A DNA stretch of 64,000 nucleotides from Arenicola marina (taxonomy: Eukaryota; Annelida; Polychaeta; Arenicolidae): positions 55,855,670 through 55,919,669 of the forward strand of contig OZ025248.1 of NCBI GenBank assembly GCA_964019135.1, in the 5' to 3' direction. The position numbers and the translations under genes are program-made. This document shows positions 1-11,639 of this stretch, piece after piece. The stretch's first letter is position 1. Each line of letters starts with the position of its first letter. The notes under the pieces are model-generated. The model had not been told where the DNA came from. It saw only the letters and a list, made by a program, of their open reading frames with translations, and did no database searches.

Positions 1-1397
1 ACCATCGTACGGAGACCATCGTACTGCAGCCATCGTACGGAGACCATCTTACGGAGACCATCGTACTGCGGCCATCGTACGGATACCATCTTACGGAGAC
101 CACCGTACTGCGGCCATCGTACTGCAGCCATCGTACGGATACCATCGTACGGAGACCATCGTACTGCAGCCATCGTACGGATACCATCTTACGGAGACCA
201 CCGTACTGCGGCCATCGTACTGCGGCCATCGTACTGCGGCCATCGTACGGATACCATCTTACGGAGACCACCGTACTGCGGCCATCGTACTGCGGCCATC
301 GTACTGCGGCCATCGTACGGATACCATCGTACGGAGACCATCGTACTGCGGCCATCGTACGGATACCATCTTACGGAGACCACCGTACTGCGGCCATCGT
401 ACTGCGGCCATCGTACGGATACCATCGTACGGAGACCATCGTACTGCGGCCATCGTACTGCGGCCACCCTACAGAGACCATCTTACGGAGACCACCGTAC
501 TGCGGCCATCGTACGGAGACCATCTTACGGAGACCATCGTACTGCGGCCATCGTACGGAGACCATCTTACGGAGACCATCGTACTGCGGCCATCGTACTG
601 CGGCCATCGTACGGAGACCATCTTACGGAGACCATCGTACTGCGGCCATCGTACTGCGGCCACCGTACAGAGACCATCTTACGGAGACCACCGTACTGCG
701 GCCATCGTACTGCGGCCATCGTACTGCGGCCATCGTACTGCGGCCATCTTACGGAGACCACCGTACTGCGGCCATCGTACTGCGGCCATCGTACTGCGGC
801 CATCGTACTGCGGCCATCGTACTGCGGCCATCGTACTGCGGCCATCGTACGGATACCATCTTACGGAGACCACCGTACTGCGGCCATCGTACTGCGGCCA
901 TTGTACGGATACCATCGTACGGAGACCACCGTACTGCGGCCATCGTACGGAGACCATCTTACGGAGACCATCGTACTGCGGCCATCGTACGGAGACCATC
1001 TTACGGAGACCATCGTACTGCGGCCATCGTACTGCGGCCATCGTACGGAGACCATCTTACGGAGACCATCGTACTGCGGCCATCGTACTGCGGCCACCGT
1101 ACAGAGACCATCTTACGGAGACCACCGTACTGCGGCCATCGTACTGCGGCCATCGTACTGCGGCCATCGTACTGCGGCCATCGTACTGCGGCCATCGTAC
1201 TGCGGCCATCGTACGAAGACCATCGTACGAAGACCATCGTACGAAGACCATCTTACGGAGACCATCGTACTGCGGCCATCGTACTGCGGCCATCGTACTG
1301 CGGCCATCGTACGGAGACCATCGTACGGAGACCATCGTATTGCGGCCATCGTACGGCGGCCATCGTATTGCGGCCATCGTACTGCGGCCATCGTACT
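1..1397. repeat. 14-bp minisatellite array (about 100 units)
   Basis: A continuous tandem array with period 14 starts at the left edge and stops at about 1397. Unit types include GTACTGCGGCCATC, GTACGGAGACCATC, TTACGGAGACCATC, GTACGGATACCATC, GTACTGCAGCCATC and a late cluster of GTACGAAGACCATC. Only a few positions vary and the ATC/CC frame is nearly invariant. Because 14 is not a multiple of 3, all frames read as 14-residue peptide repeats; these are artefacts, not genes. The array lies to the left of the minus-strand NOX exon at 2102-2218, so it is probably in an intron of that gene. Confidence 0.97.
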
Positions 1398-1804
1398 GCT
1401 ATATTACTAGGGGATACGTCCTCGACTTGAACAGCCTGACGGTCGTTAGTGTCACTGTTACCATATTGAGAGGTAGCGTCAGCCAACTTTTTCCCTACTT
1501 AGCCTGAAGTATTCTTACAGAGGCCCTTAGAAGTGTTCCAGAATTATAGACAAGGAAGTAGGAACTACGATAAAATGCTGAACCCTTGTAAGAATGCGAC
1601 CTTGACAAGCCTAGGGTCGACCATGACAAGCCTCGGGTCGCCGGCCTGGCTCACGAGCCAGAGAGCAAAAACTCCACATGAAATAGCGGCAAGATAACGA
1701 TGACGTTCCCTGTCGACACCACACTACACATAGGTAAGACCACATGGATGAATTATTTCTAAACAGTATGCACACATCGCCTAAATATATGACTCGCATA
1801 ATTA

Positions 1805-2045
1805 TACCGTACTACAGGCGTTTACAATAGTTATATACAACCGTTATACACCCCCGTTATACGCCCGTTGTACAACAATTGTATAAAGCTATATACCCAT
1901 TGTACAACCATTAGACAAGCGTTACTAACCGTTATACAACCATTGAATAACGTTATATAACCGTTTTATACCTGTTATACAACTATTACAAAGCCGCTAT
2001 ATACCGGTTATACAACCATCATGAAGCCGTTATACAGACGTATCA
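1805..2045. repeat. Degenerate AT-rich TTATAC-type repeat
   Basis: The motif family CCGTTATAC / CAACCGTTATAC / CATTGTACAAC recurs irregularly every 10-20 bases across this stretch. It is a decayed low-complexity tandem repeat in the intron after the second NOX exon. The remainder of 1398-2100 shows only a two-copy short direct repeat near 1606-1640 (TGACAAGCCT...GGGTCG) and no exon I can support. Confidence 0.6.
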
Positions 2046-2101
2046 ACGGCTTAATTACTGTAAGACACGCAATGGCGTTAAGATAAGATAAGATGACTCA
2101 C

Positions 2102-2983
2102 CATGCAGAAGATAGAGCCTCGAATATAGGAGATGAGGTTGCGGCAGACCGGAAGCAGGATGAGGAGGCTGTTGAGGTTGATGGCAGCGGCACTGGCCCG
2201 CGCGAACGGTAGCGACAGCTGACGGCAAAACCATAAGTCACATCAACTAGTAATATTCTTGTCACATCATAATTTGTTATCAATAGTTGATGTCTGTCAA
2301 TGATGAAAACCACGTCAATAGAAGAATTATATAATGTTTTTTACTTACGAATAAGCATTAATTGGCATCACCGTATGCAAACACGATTAACCTGCAAGAT
2401 ACCATAACGCTACTTAAAAGCAACTATCAGTAGAATATAGAAAGTAATGTAGCACACACAAAATAGCAGTTGTAACCTATGTACCATCAACGTGCCATAC
2501 CAACTGCTTGTATTAAATTTCTCTTTGTGAATAAACGTTTATAAACCAAAACATAAAACAATTTGTTATATGCCACGTACTCCCGATTCTTCTGTTAATA
2601 GTGGCGCCAGTAATACTCTTTATGTACACAATGACAATATATAACGTATAACAGATTCAAAAGATTAGGCAATGCCATATGTTTGAACTATATTGTTACA
2701 CATGTAAAATATGATATGCCGCGATTCTCACTGACTGAAAATATATACAAGCAACATTTAATAACATGTGTAATAACACGAACAACAAGGGCCCTTGGAT
2801 CGCATAACCAACGCGTTTGGCATCTCCTGGGCTGTAGAGAATAAAGGCGCTTACCCCCAGCATAATCCTGGTGTAGTAATATTCCTCATACGTTTGGAAC
2901 CGAAGGAAGTATACAACGAAGACGATGATATTGACAGCTAGCCACAGCGACTGAAACGATACGTACAGTTCGGTTTCTAGCAT
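2102..2983 (-). CDS. NADPH oxidase (NOX family), first two coding exons, partial
   Basis: Two exons are readable on the minus strand: 2983-2855 (43 codons, starting MLETELYV) and 2218-2102 (39 codons). Donors are GGG|gtaagc and ATG|gtgagt, the acceptor is gtcag|CTG, and the join is in phase 0. Exon 1 encodes a first membrane segment ([18 protein letters not shown]) ending in [11 protein letters not shown]; exon 2 encodes [14 protein letters not shown] and [15 protein letters not shown]. These match the N-terminal transmembrane region of the NOX2/NOX4-type flavocytochrome (human NOX2 has FFYTRKLLG and [16 protein letters not shown]). The family transfers electrons from NADPH across the membrane to oxygen. 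The heme-binding helices and the FAD/NADPH domains should lie beyond the left edge. The subtype is not decidable from about 82 residues. The ATG at 2983 is the only candidate start seen, and an upstream coding exon cannot be excluded. Confidence 0.88.
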
Positions 2984-4485
2984 TTCAATTATTATTTAAA
3001 TCGGTCATCACTGTCCACATTATTTGAATATTGATCTTGTGTCTCTTAGATGATGATACTAATGGAAGCTGTATACATTTGAATAATATAATGTACATAT
3101 TTATAATTATGCAGTGAGGGGGTATGGCCTACCACAATAATCCACTGAGGAACTTCGTTCATGAGTTTGCTCCCCATGGTACGATGCGGCTTAGATGCTG
3201 TCCCTAAACGTCGTTAGGAATGCGTCTTCTTCAGCAAATCATGATCTGAATCAGACGATCAGTGAGGATTATACATAATGCTCATTCAGGCGCCCCGAGG
3301 TATGCCATGGGGAACAGATGCATATAGAAGCAAAACATGCAACAAGCAGGAATTTGCCAGGCTGAGTAGAAGCACGATATGGACAGATGTTTTATTAGTT
3401 TTTCCATGAGCTGTCAGCAAGATTGAAGTAGGTGGGTGGAGTGTGTGTGTGTGTGGGGGGGGGGGGTAATGTAAAAGCAAAGGGGATGGGTCCACACCTA
3501 CGATGGCGGACATTGCATTGAGAAGGGCATACTCGATCCAACCAGGAAGGAGGCGGGGGCCCAACTATCTCAGCTAGGGAGGCTCTGTATATGTAACAGT
3601 TATATGTGTGAGGGGTCTCGAAAGCGAGATCACTGCCGATCATGCCGAGACAACGGCGCGGGGGAAATCCAGTCCCTTCAGGACGTGACGCACATGCAAT
3701 GACGCAAGCAGTAGGTGCGTGCGTGCGCTTTGTCACAAGCGCCAAAGTAATGGTAAAGTCACGAGTCAATGGTAACGGGGTACCATTCGACACAATGGCG
3801 CCGCAAAACGCCTAGGGGGATATTGTACAATTAATATTATCTTCCCCTCAAACTCACTTTGGGTCCACAAAACGTTGTTTTGCATATGACAGTTCATTGA
3901 GGGAACCCGTTGTTTCGGCAACCAACCGCATCTGTTAATTGTTGATCACCGATGGTGAATGAATTACCATTACAACGAGTTACATGAACCTCAATTCACC
4001 ATATTAAACACACAGTATTTCATTTCACGAAACAGTGTACATAATTTAACGCTTCTAATTTAAAACTTACATTACAAGTATGAAGTACTGATCTCTGAAG
4101 TACTGAGGGACGTAGATGTAACTGTTGTCCAAAATAGTACAGCTGCGTTGATTAGAGGTCTAACGTAAGACTGATAGAGGGTCGCTCAAGCCAGTTACAC
4201 CTATATGCTACAGTAAGGAATGACAATTGAGTACACGCCCAAACTGAATTACATGCACTGATACATGAAGCGGATTCGCCGCCAGACATAAAAAAAACGT
4301 CACGACCGTGTAGTGTCGACCTATAGCAGGCCGCATGCAACGGACTTACAAATGAATCCGGCACAGGTGTGGCCAGCAACCACCAGGAAGTATAAGTACT
4401 AGTTCCATTGCCTCACCCTCCTCTGCACCCCCCCCCCCCCACCCCTCATAGTTTGACTTCAGCAATATAGGCGTGTCACACTTAC
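2984..4485. other. Gene-free stretch with simple repeats
   Basis: No exon with family support was found. The stretch holds a GT/G simple repeat at about 3438-3467 ending in a long G run, and a C run at about 4427-4440. It should include the promoter and 5' UTR of the minus-strand NOX gene just upstream of 2983, but no core element is clear. Confidence 0.5.
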
Positions 4486-5496
4486 AACTCAATTAAGGTG
4501 TTCCGAATAATTTCCCATATGTGTACAAGGAATTACTTAGATTGTGGTTGGACAACTGTCTCTGTGATGAAAATGTAACGAATGATATAATCTCCCAATA
4601 TGCTCAAATATTATGGAACAACGATTTATTTTTATACAAAGGTATGCCACTGTATATAAAGCGTTGGATAAAATGTGGAATTATATATGTTAGTGACATT
4701 GTTAATGAATCCTGATCAATTGACTACGTTAAATTATTTCAGAAGGTAACCGACTGTCCGCTAACTCATTTCGAGTTAAATGTCGTGAGGGGAGGATTGC
4801 GGTGTATTGAAGGAAAGTCAACTTTAATGTCAAGGGATAGCTCAATTGTTTTTGCAAATAAGATGTTGAATTCTATATCGACAAAGCATATTCGTACTCA
4901 TCTTAAGAGAAAAGCTTTGCTACACATACATGTCCAACTCAAAGTTCCTTTAGAGTACGAACAAAACCAGCTCAGACAAATTTGGAAGCTTGCCTCTTTG
5001 GTCACAAAAGAAACGCAGTTGATTTCGATGCAATGGAAAATACTCCATAACATTTATCCCACTAATACTCTGCTACAAAGATGGAAAATGTCTCAGTCAA
5101 ATCTATGTAACGCATGCAATGAGCCAGACACCACCATACATTATTTTTTTAAATGCAACTTGGATAAAGAATTATGAAATGATGTAAAACATAATATACA
5201 AACAAAGCTGTTTAGTGAGACAATTATATCAGAGAAAGAAATTATGCTAGGTTTTCATGACCGATCAGTTTTCCTTAATACTGCAGAATTTATTTACTGC
5301 AATAGACTTATCTTGGTGATAAAAAAATGTATCTGTAAATTTAAATTCGACACTCGAGAACCTTTAAGGTGTATTTTTGCTAGGGAAATATACCTACGTG
5401 AACAAATGCACTTGATTTGATGTATTATCAATTTTATGTGTGTACATATGTTATATGGTAATAAAAAAAAAGAAAAAAAAAAAAACTCAATTAAGG
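4486..5496 (+). mobile_element. 5'-truncated non-LTR retrotransposon (LINE, L1/Tx1-like C-terminus) with target duplication
   Basis: A 13-bp direct repeat AACTCAATTAAGG flanks the insertion at 4486-4498 and 5484-5496, and the 3' end is an A-rich tail at about 5461-5483. One reading frame (4521-5417) encodes the C-terminal region typical of L1-like ORF2 proteins: ISMQWKILHNIYPTNTLLQR and then a Cys/His knuckle CNACNEPDTTIHYFFKC. The frame has two TGA stops, at about 4713 and 5175, each where a tryptophan is plausible (ES-W-SIDYV, KEL-W-NDV). No reverse transcriptase palm is present, so this is a dead 5'-truncated copy of about 985 bp. Confidence 0.85.
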
Positions 5497-6335
5497 CGCG
5501 GCGGACAAAAGGGTCATCGAGATTCGTGAGGTCGATCGTTAGGGACGAGAGGGAGTGACAGGGTAGGCGCTGCAAAAACTGACGACCGGGTATGGCGGGA
5601 CTCTTATCATCTACTTGACGGGTAATTTAAAGCTTCCTGGACTAGTCAATAAGCAGGATTGTCATGGCTAATAAATCAATAAAACAATCTGTAGGGCCAT
5701 TTGTGTCAGGCTAAGGAGTTTGCTACATACACTGTGTCTACGTACATATATACCCAGTATTTATTACACTTATAGACTTTTTTATCAATTGTTACTGGGC
5801 TGTGTTACAAGAATAGAAATTGGTGGGTTGTACAACAAGACAGTTCATGTATGACGAATGTCTGATGCAATGGTCTAAAAAATATACAAATACCATACAT
5901 GTATTACTCAGCTAGACATGGCAATCGTGTCTGTCAGTGGCAATACAGAAGTCTAAAACTAAACATCAATCTTGTTAACTTTATGTTGTAGCTCTGACTT
6001 TATACCACAAAGGGAATAATCTATACACATTAAATAGTCATGTAGTCATATAGTTCTGACTACCCTAGTATATCTGACATGAATAGCTATTAAGCAATTG
6101 TTACCATTGACACACACATGTGACATGTCCTTGTCAAGCTCACCATTATCTTTTTCGGATTGGTTGCTTTATTGTGTATCTGACATAAATGCAGTCATAA
6201 GTGCAGGTCATGTAAAGTTGCTTACTTCAGGATAATTACTTAATGGTTTGGGATCAGAACATATTTGCAAGGTAGGCCTAAGCTGACATTTAAAGGCTAA
6301 CATATGCAACATACATGGATGACATCATCGGTATT
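5497..6335. other. Gene-free AT-rich stretch
   Basis: Nothing with coding or RNA-gene support was seen. The sequence is AT-rich with stops in all frames. Confidence 0.5.
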
Positions 6336-6630
6336 TTTAAAGCTGCTTGTCGAACTTTTCGCGCCAAATCTAAGCCAATGTGACATACATATCAGACCTT
6401 GCAGAAAACTATTGTTTCATTCTATAAATTCATCAACCTAATAAACATCGCCGTTTCGGCTGTGATATGGCACACGTGTCTATCCCGGGATACGACGGAA
6501 CTCTGTCGGCACTGCTACTTAAAAACTTAAGTATCGCGAAACGCAAAAACTTATGACGTTTACCACTAAGACTTGTGGGTTTTCTTACCACTTTTGTGTA
6601 TATGGCAAGGGCCAAGAGATCACCTGGAAC
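6336..6630 (+). mobile_element. Fragment of the TTAA-type MITE family seen at 31860-32267
   Basis: From about 6338 the sequence (TTTTTAAAGCTGCTTGTCGA, then CGCGCCAAATCTAAGCC) aligns with the left terminal repeat of the complete copy at 31860. Similarity continues through AACATCGCCGTTTCGGCTGT, TGTCTATCCCG and GATGACGTTTACCACTAA-like sequence to about 6630. The right terminal repeat is not recognisable here. Confidence 0.6.
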
Positions 6631-7026
6631 CGCTGGGGTTTGATGAAAGATATTCCAGATGCAGGTTTTCTTCCCTACAATTACCTTACAGGTATGTAGT
6701 ATAGCAGTGGATGGTAGGTGATGGTGTTTCAACCAAGCCCATGCAATATTCTAGATGTCTAATATATCAGACGGACCAGTACAAACAGTACAAAGGTATT
6801 TTAAAAGTTAGTTACCACTACATTAAAGATAGCGTAATCTAGTGTTACTTGGTATAAGGACTCTATTTGCAAATAATGGAGAAAGATTGATCCAGCAATA
6901 GACATATACCGGTAGTACATAAAGTGCATCTGTGATTGCACAGATACCAGTATTTGTGAATAATAAACGATACATAGATCCAGCCACCTATCCACTCATC
7001 ATGTAGCTCCATGATCTTGTAATATA

Positions 7027-7983
7027 CTAGCGCTGTTTCGCGCATGTAATTCCCTTAACTGTAAAAGTTGGATACTGCGGTAACTCATGTCTAGCGCTGT
7101 TTCCGCATGTAGTCCGCCTAATTGTAAAGTTGGACACTGTGGTAACTGATGTCTAGCATTGGACGCTGCGTCCGCTTAATTGTAAAATTGGACATTGTGG
7201 TAACTGATGTCTATCGCGGCCACATGTAGTCCGCCTAACTGCAAAGTTCGACACTGCGGTAACTGATGTCTAACATTGGACACTACGTCCGCTTAACTGT
7301 AAAATTGCACACTGTGGTAACTGATGCCTAGCGCTGTTTCCGCATATAGTCCGCCTAACTGTATAGTTGGATACTGCGGTAAGTGAGATACTGGGGTAAC
7401 TGATGTCTAGCGGGTGTGCGATGTTGTTGCTTTGATGACGGTTTGGACATTGCTTCCAGTTTGAGTACCGACTTGCCACAGATATCTGACATGGTGTTGA
7501 ATTCGGGGATAAGGCATTGGGACTAATGTTAATAGCGTTGGCACCCAGCCAAGATAGTGGCAAACGACAGTTTGGTGACGGCTACGCATGGGAAGTTGTG
7601 GACGCGAGACAGCACGGGATATGTTTGCTTTGATGACGGTTCGGGCGATAAGGCGTTGGGAGAAATACTATTACTTTTGGCACCAAGCAAGGTAGCCGGC
7701 CGCAGACATGGTCACCATGCGGGATAAGCAATCAAAAGCAAGATTTTGCGCGGGATAAGGTGATAAGCACCCAGCGATAGTGTTGACACACCTAAGAGCG
7801 ACAATGTTGATACATCCAAGGCGGACCATGCAGTGCATGGAGTGGTTCGGTTGCATATACATCCAAGGCGGCCCACATCCAAGGAAAAGCGTGAGCACCC
7901 AGCGACATTCAACTGCTGGGGCCAATGTGCTAGTGCATGCAGCGGCATAGGTGGGACAGACAGCTTCATTTTATTAGTATAGA
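7027..7983 (-). mobile_element. Non-autonomous Helitron with both termini
   Basis: Read on the minus strand, the element begins TCTATACTAATAAAATG at 7983, the usual Helitron 5' terminus. It ends with a short GCGC...GCGC stem followed by CTAG at 7030-7027. The flanking bases on the minus strand are A before the 5' end and T after the 3' end, the expected A/T target, with no target duplication. No Rep/helicase reading frame is present. The 3' half (7030-7415) is a tandem array. A second copy starts at 12363 on the plus strand. Confidence 0.72.
7030..7415. repeat. Tandem array of about 60-bp units inside the Helitron
   Basis: The phrase GGTAACTGATGTCTAGC recurs every 60-65 bp, followed alternately by GCTGTTTCCGCATGTAGTCC and ATTGGACGCTGCGTCCGC, giving a higher-order dimer of about 120 bp. 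There are about six units. Tandem arrays near one end are common in non-autonomous Helitrons. Confidence 0.85.
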
Positions 7984-10115
7984 TATTCTATGTTTATCTG
8001 AAAATGTTCAATGAAATCTATTAAGAACAATAGTTCTGGGTAAAATTATGCTGCCTTATTTACTCATGGTACTAGATATTTAGGTACAGGGTACTGGATT
8101 ATTCACTCCTTTCCCAAGTATTTTATTCCTTGACCATTTGTTTGCAATTTTCATATCTTACCATTCTGTTGCAATTTTCATCTCTTTTTCAGTACGGACC
8201 CCCTTCCTTTATTAAATGTAGATACCTCCTTTATTAATGTAATGCAAGCCCCCCCCCCCCCCCCCAGGCAGGCCTCAGGAAACTTCTCCCTGTAACCTCC
8301 ACCCCACCTAAAATTGGAACCCTCCAAGCCCCTCATGCAAAATTTAGACACAAAAATTTGTTGAAAACCTGTCACTAAACAGGCTTTAGTCAAAAAGCAA
8401 GTAAGTCACAATTAACTCTCCTTTCATTATAATAAATATACCTTAGAATATTTTTAAGTTAAAAAAAATATAACTTGTAACCAAGTTTATATCTATATAT
8501 ATATAAGGTTATTAGGTATCAGTTATCAGTATAGGACAGAGAGTGAGAATTATCAATCAGTAACAGTGACAGTATATGTGATGTAGACTTCTTGGCACAT
8601 CTGTGGCCTATAATTAGACTATAGAGTAGGCTGATAGTTCATCTCACATTAGCCCCAGACCACATTATGGTTATAGGCATCTAGATGCACAGTGTATTCC
8701 AAATTTCCCAGTTGGGGTTGGTAGAACTAGGTGGCTGGAACAGCCCAAGCTGATTGTTAGGAAGCGTTTTGATTGCATATCCCAAACAGGCAAGAACAAA
8801 TTAATATAAAATACAAAGTTCTGTCATAGTTCAGAAGGCCAATCACAGAAGCTTGGACTTTATTTTTGAAATGAATTAATTGGAATTTTTTTATTTCTAA
8901 TAATTGCAAACTGTTACTTTGCCATAGACTAGATCTACTCTGTTACTACCCAAAATCAAAAAATATTGCTAAATATTTAGCCCCATGTCACCCAATTCAA
9001 AGAATATAGACTGTTTTCCCTAGAAAATGTCACACAGGACTATAAAGTCTCTTCTGAGACAGGCCCTTAGTATAGCAGGGCTCAACACTAACTCCTAATA
9101 TGTCCTGTAGGACAAGTACTTTCAATTTTTACTTGTCTCAATTGACATTAACTTGTCCTCCCCCCTCCCCACAAGAAAACAAAAATAAATAACTAAAAAT
9201 TGTTATGTTAGAGAGCCACTTCATGCCACGTTTCCAAGTGCTATTGTGAAAGTGATTGTGGTACTCGTTGCCATTTTGACACAATCGAAGACAATTCAAT
9301 TCAAGTGTCCCCCCCTTCCACAGTGTTTTGGCCACCTAGATATGTTGTTGCTCTAACCAAATGCTGTTTCCGGTGTCAGTGGACCTATTTAAAAAAAAAA
9401 AAGGTAAAATCACAAGCCCTTGATAGGCAAAAGAGAAAAGGGTGGGTAAGCTTACTGGTAGAGAATTACAACAAATTCTCATTGAAAATTAGGAGACAAA
9501 TGACAAGATCTCTGGCAATGGTTAAGACTATATTACAGGACAGTGATGACTAACTTCAAATTCGAAAATGCTGCAGAGAGACATTTCCATGGCTGATGTG
9601 ATTGCTCTTATTATGGACTTCTTATTATCCCTAAGATGAGCAAGTAATATAGGAAAATTTTAATGATATCAAATTTATGGTAAAACTGTAATGTTATAGC
9701 ATGTTCGTGGCCAGTGCAAATACAGAGCGTGTATTGTTCTGCCCATGCACATTCCATGGCAACTAAATCATTTTGTGGATATGGGCACCCATTTTATGAT
9801 AACATGTTCGGTTCCTTGGTCTGGGTAAACTTACCTGTACTGTACAGGGTTTCTAAACTTTTTAGCCCATAGGCTTTTTCACCCCCAAAAGTGAATTCAA
9901 GCTCAGGTAAAAAAACTACTCAACCTCATGGCCAGGCCCACCCCAGATTCAGCAGGTTCAACCTACAAAGGAGATGAAACAGGGGGCGAAACAGCTGGCT
10001 TAGGTAAGGTTTGGTTATTAGCACTCTCCGGTTGGGGTGAAAAAGCCAAGGGCGAAAAAGCCAAGGGCAAAAAGTCCAGTTACCCTGTAGAGTTTGTCAG
10101 TTTGTTTGCAACAGA
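7984..10115. other. Gene-free, repeat-derived stretch
   Basis: No supported gene. It contains a C run at about 8248-8266. At about 9075-9180 it holds a copy of the repeat with GTCCTGTAGGACAAGTACTT, which recurs at 30660 and 31800. At about 10035-10075 there is a short AAAAGCCAAGGGCG tandem. Confidence 0.5.
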
Positions 10116-10119
10116 GTTT

Positions 10120-11170
10120 AAGTCAAAGTCATAAATGCCATTGATTTTATTGATACCAAACTTATGTGTGTACTGCACGGTTATCCTTTTTTAAGACACA
10201 ATCAGTATTTCTTTATGCTAACACTCCATGGGCAGCAAACACAGTTTCGTAAACATACTTAAGCACACATCATCAGATGACGTAGTTGCCATGGCGCTGA
10301 ACATGCTCTGAACAATACATGCTCTATATTTGCACCAACCATGTGCCATGGCAACTGGGACTATAGCAAATGCAGTTTCGTAAACATACTAAAGCACACA
10401 TCATAAGATGACATAGTTCCATAGATGTAACGTAGTCCGTTCCGATATGGGTCCAGTCGCGGAACTGTTGGCGGTAGCCACAGCGGCTTGCTTGCAGGAT
10501 TAAAGATGACATAATTGCCAAGGCGCCGAACATGCTCTGAACAATACATGCTCTATATTTGCACCAGCCACATGCGCCATGGCAACTAGGCCTATAGAGC
10601 CTTTCATTGTCTGTGATTTACTGTCAAAGTCATAAATGCTGTAGACACACGTTTCGGCCCATATTTTCCGCAAATTTGCCTCGATCACTCTCAATATCAC
10701 TGATGTGAGAAAGCAACACTAGACCATTTTAATGATACCAAACTTACGTTTGTTCTGCGATGTTATCCTTTATTATGACACAAAGAATATTTCTCCATGC
10801 TGACACGCCATTGGCAGAAAACACTCTGTCGCCAAAATACTAAAACATACGTCATAAAATGATGGTTGCCATGGCGCCAAACATGCTTTGAACAATAAAT
10901 GCTCTATATTTATGCCATGGCAACTATCTGACTATAGAGCCTTTCATTGTCTGTGACTTAGTCTATTTGCGAAAGTGTGTCTGCTGCCAATGGAGTGTCA
11001 GCATGGAGAAAAATTCTTTGTGTCTTAAAAAAGGATAACTGCGCAGTACATAAGTAAATTTGGTAAGTGTTATCATTAAAATTGCACTGTGTTGCTTTCT
11101 CACGTCAGTGAATTATTTTTGGCTCCACCGTGACAAATTCATGGAAAATATGGGCTGAAACGTGACTCAG
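10120..11170. repeat. Fold-back (long inverted) repeat cluster, MITE-like
   Basis: Between about 10620 and 11165 two arms are inverted copies. The left arm runs AGTCATAAATGCTGTAGAC, ACGTTTCGGCCCATATTTTC, then TTATCCTTTATTATGACACA. The right arm runs TGTCTTAAAAAAGGATAA, then GAAAATATGGGCTGAAACGT. Between them, GTTGCCATGGCGCC and CATGCTCTATATTT recur in several orientations, and a second, partly overlapping copy fills 10130-10610. Related arms lie at about 25250-25440 and 48224-48600. No transposase is present. Confidence 0.7.
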
Positions 11171-11639
11171 TGGGCGTATTTCTTTGGGCCATGTTCGGTA
11201 TCCCCCCCCCGGGCCAGCAATACGTGACAGGGAACTTCCGAGTATGCCGATAGGGATATGCCTGTTCCAATGACATGCACACACCTTTCACATCCGGTGC
11301 ACATTAAGGCACTGGAACCAACCTACTCTTCATCACCTTTCAATCAGCCGCCATCTTCTCCCGAATGCCCAGTGCTGTTTAGAACGGGGCACATCGGCAT
11401 ACCGAATGCATACTCGGGTGAAAGAAGTGTCGGGCGGTGAACCGATGCGTAATGTACGTATTCGGTCCAACGTAGGGATACACCCGGGGTACCGAAGAAA
11501 TGCGCTCGGCCTGTGTCGTGAGTCTACGGCATTTATGACTGCTGCAGAGACATCGTTTATGAAATTAACGAGGGGATCCGGTTCAAAACAGTTCAAAACC
11601 TCACCTGTTGACGCTACAATGACACGAAACATGCAGATC

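Noticed and set aside
1-1397. CRISPR array
   Set aside because: There are no spacers; the units are directly tandem, and the surrounding DNA is eukaryotic with spliced genes.
1-1486. Many overlapping open frames with WPQYDGRSTM-type peptide repeats
   Set aside because: They arise because a stop-free 14-bp unit is open in every frame on both strands; there is no start context, splice logic or unique sequence.
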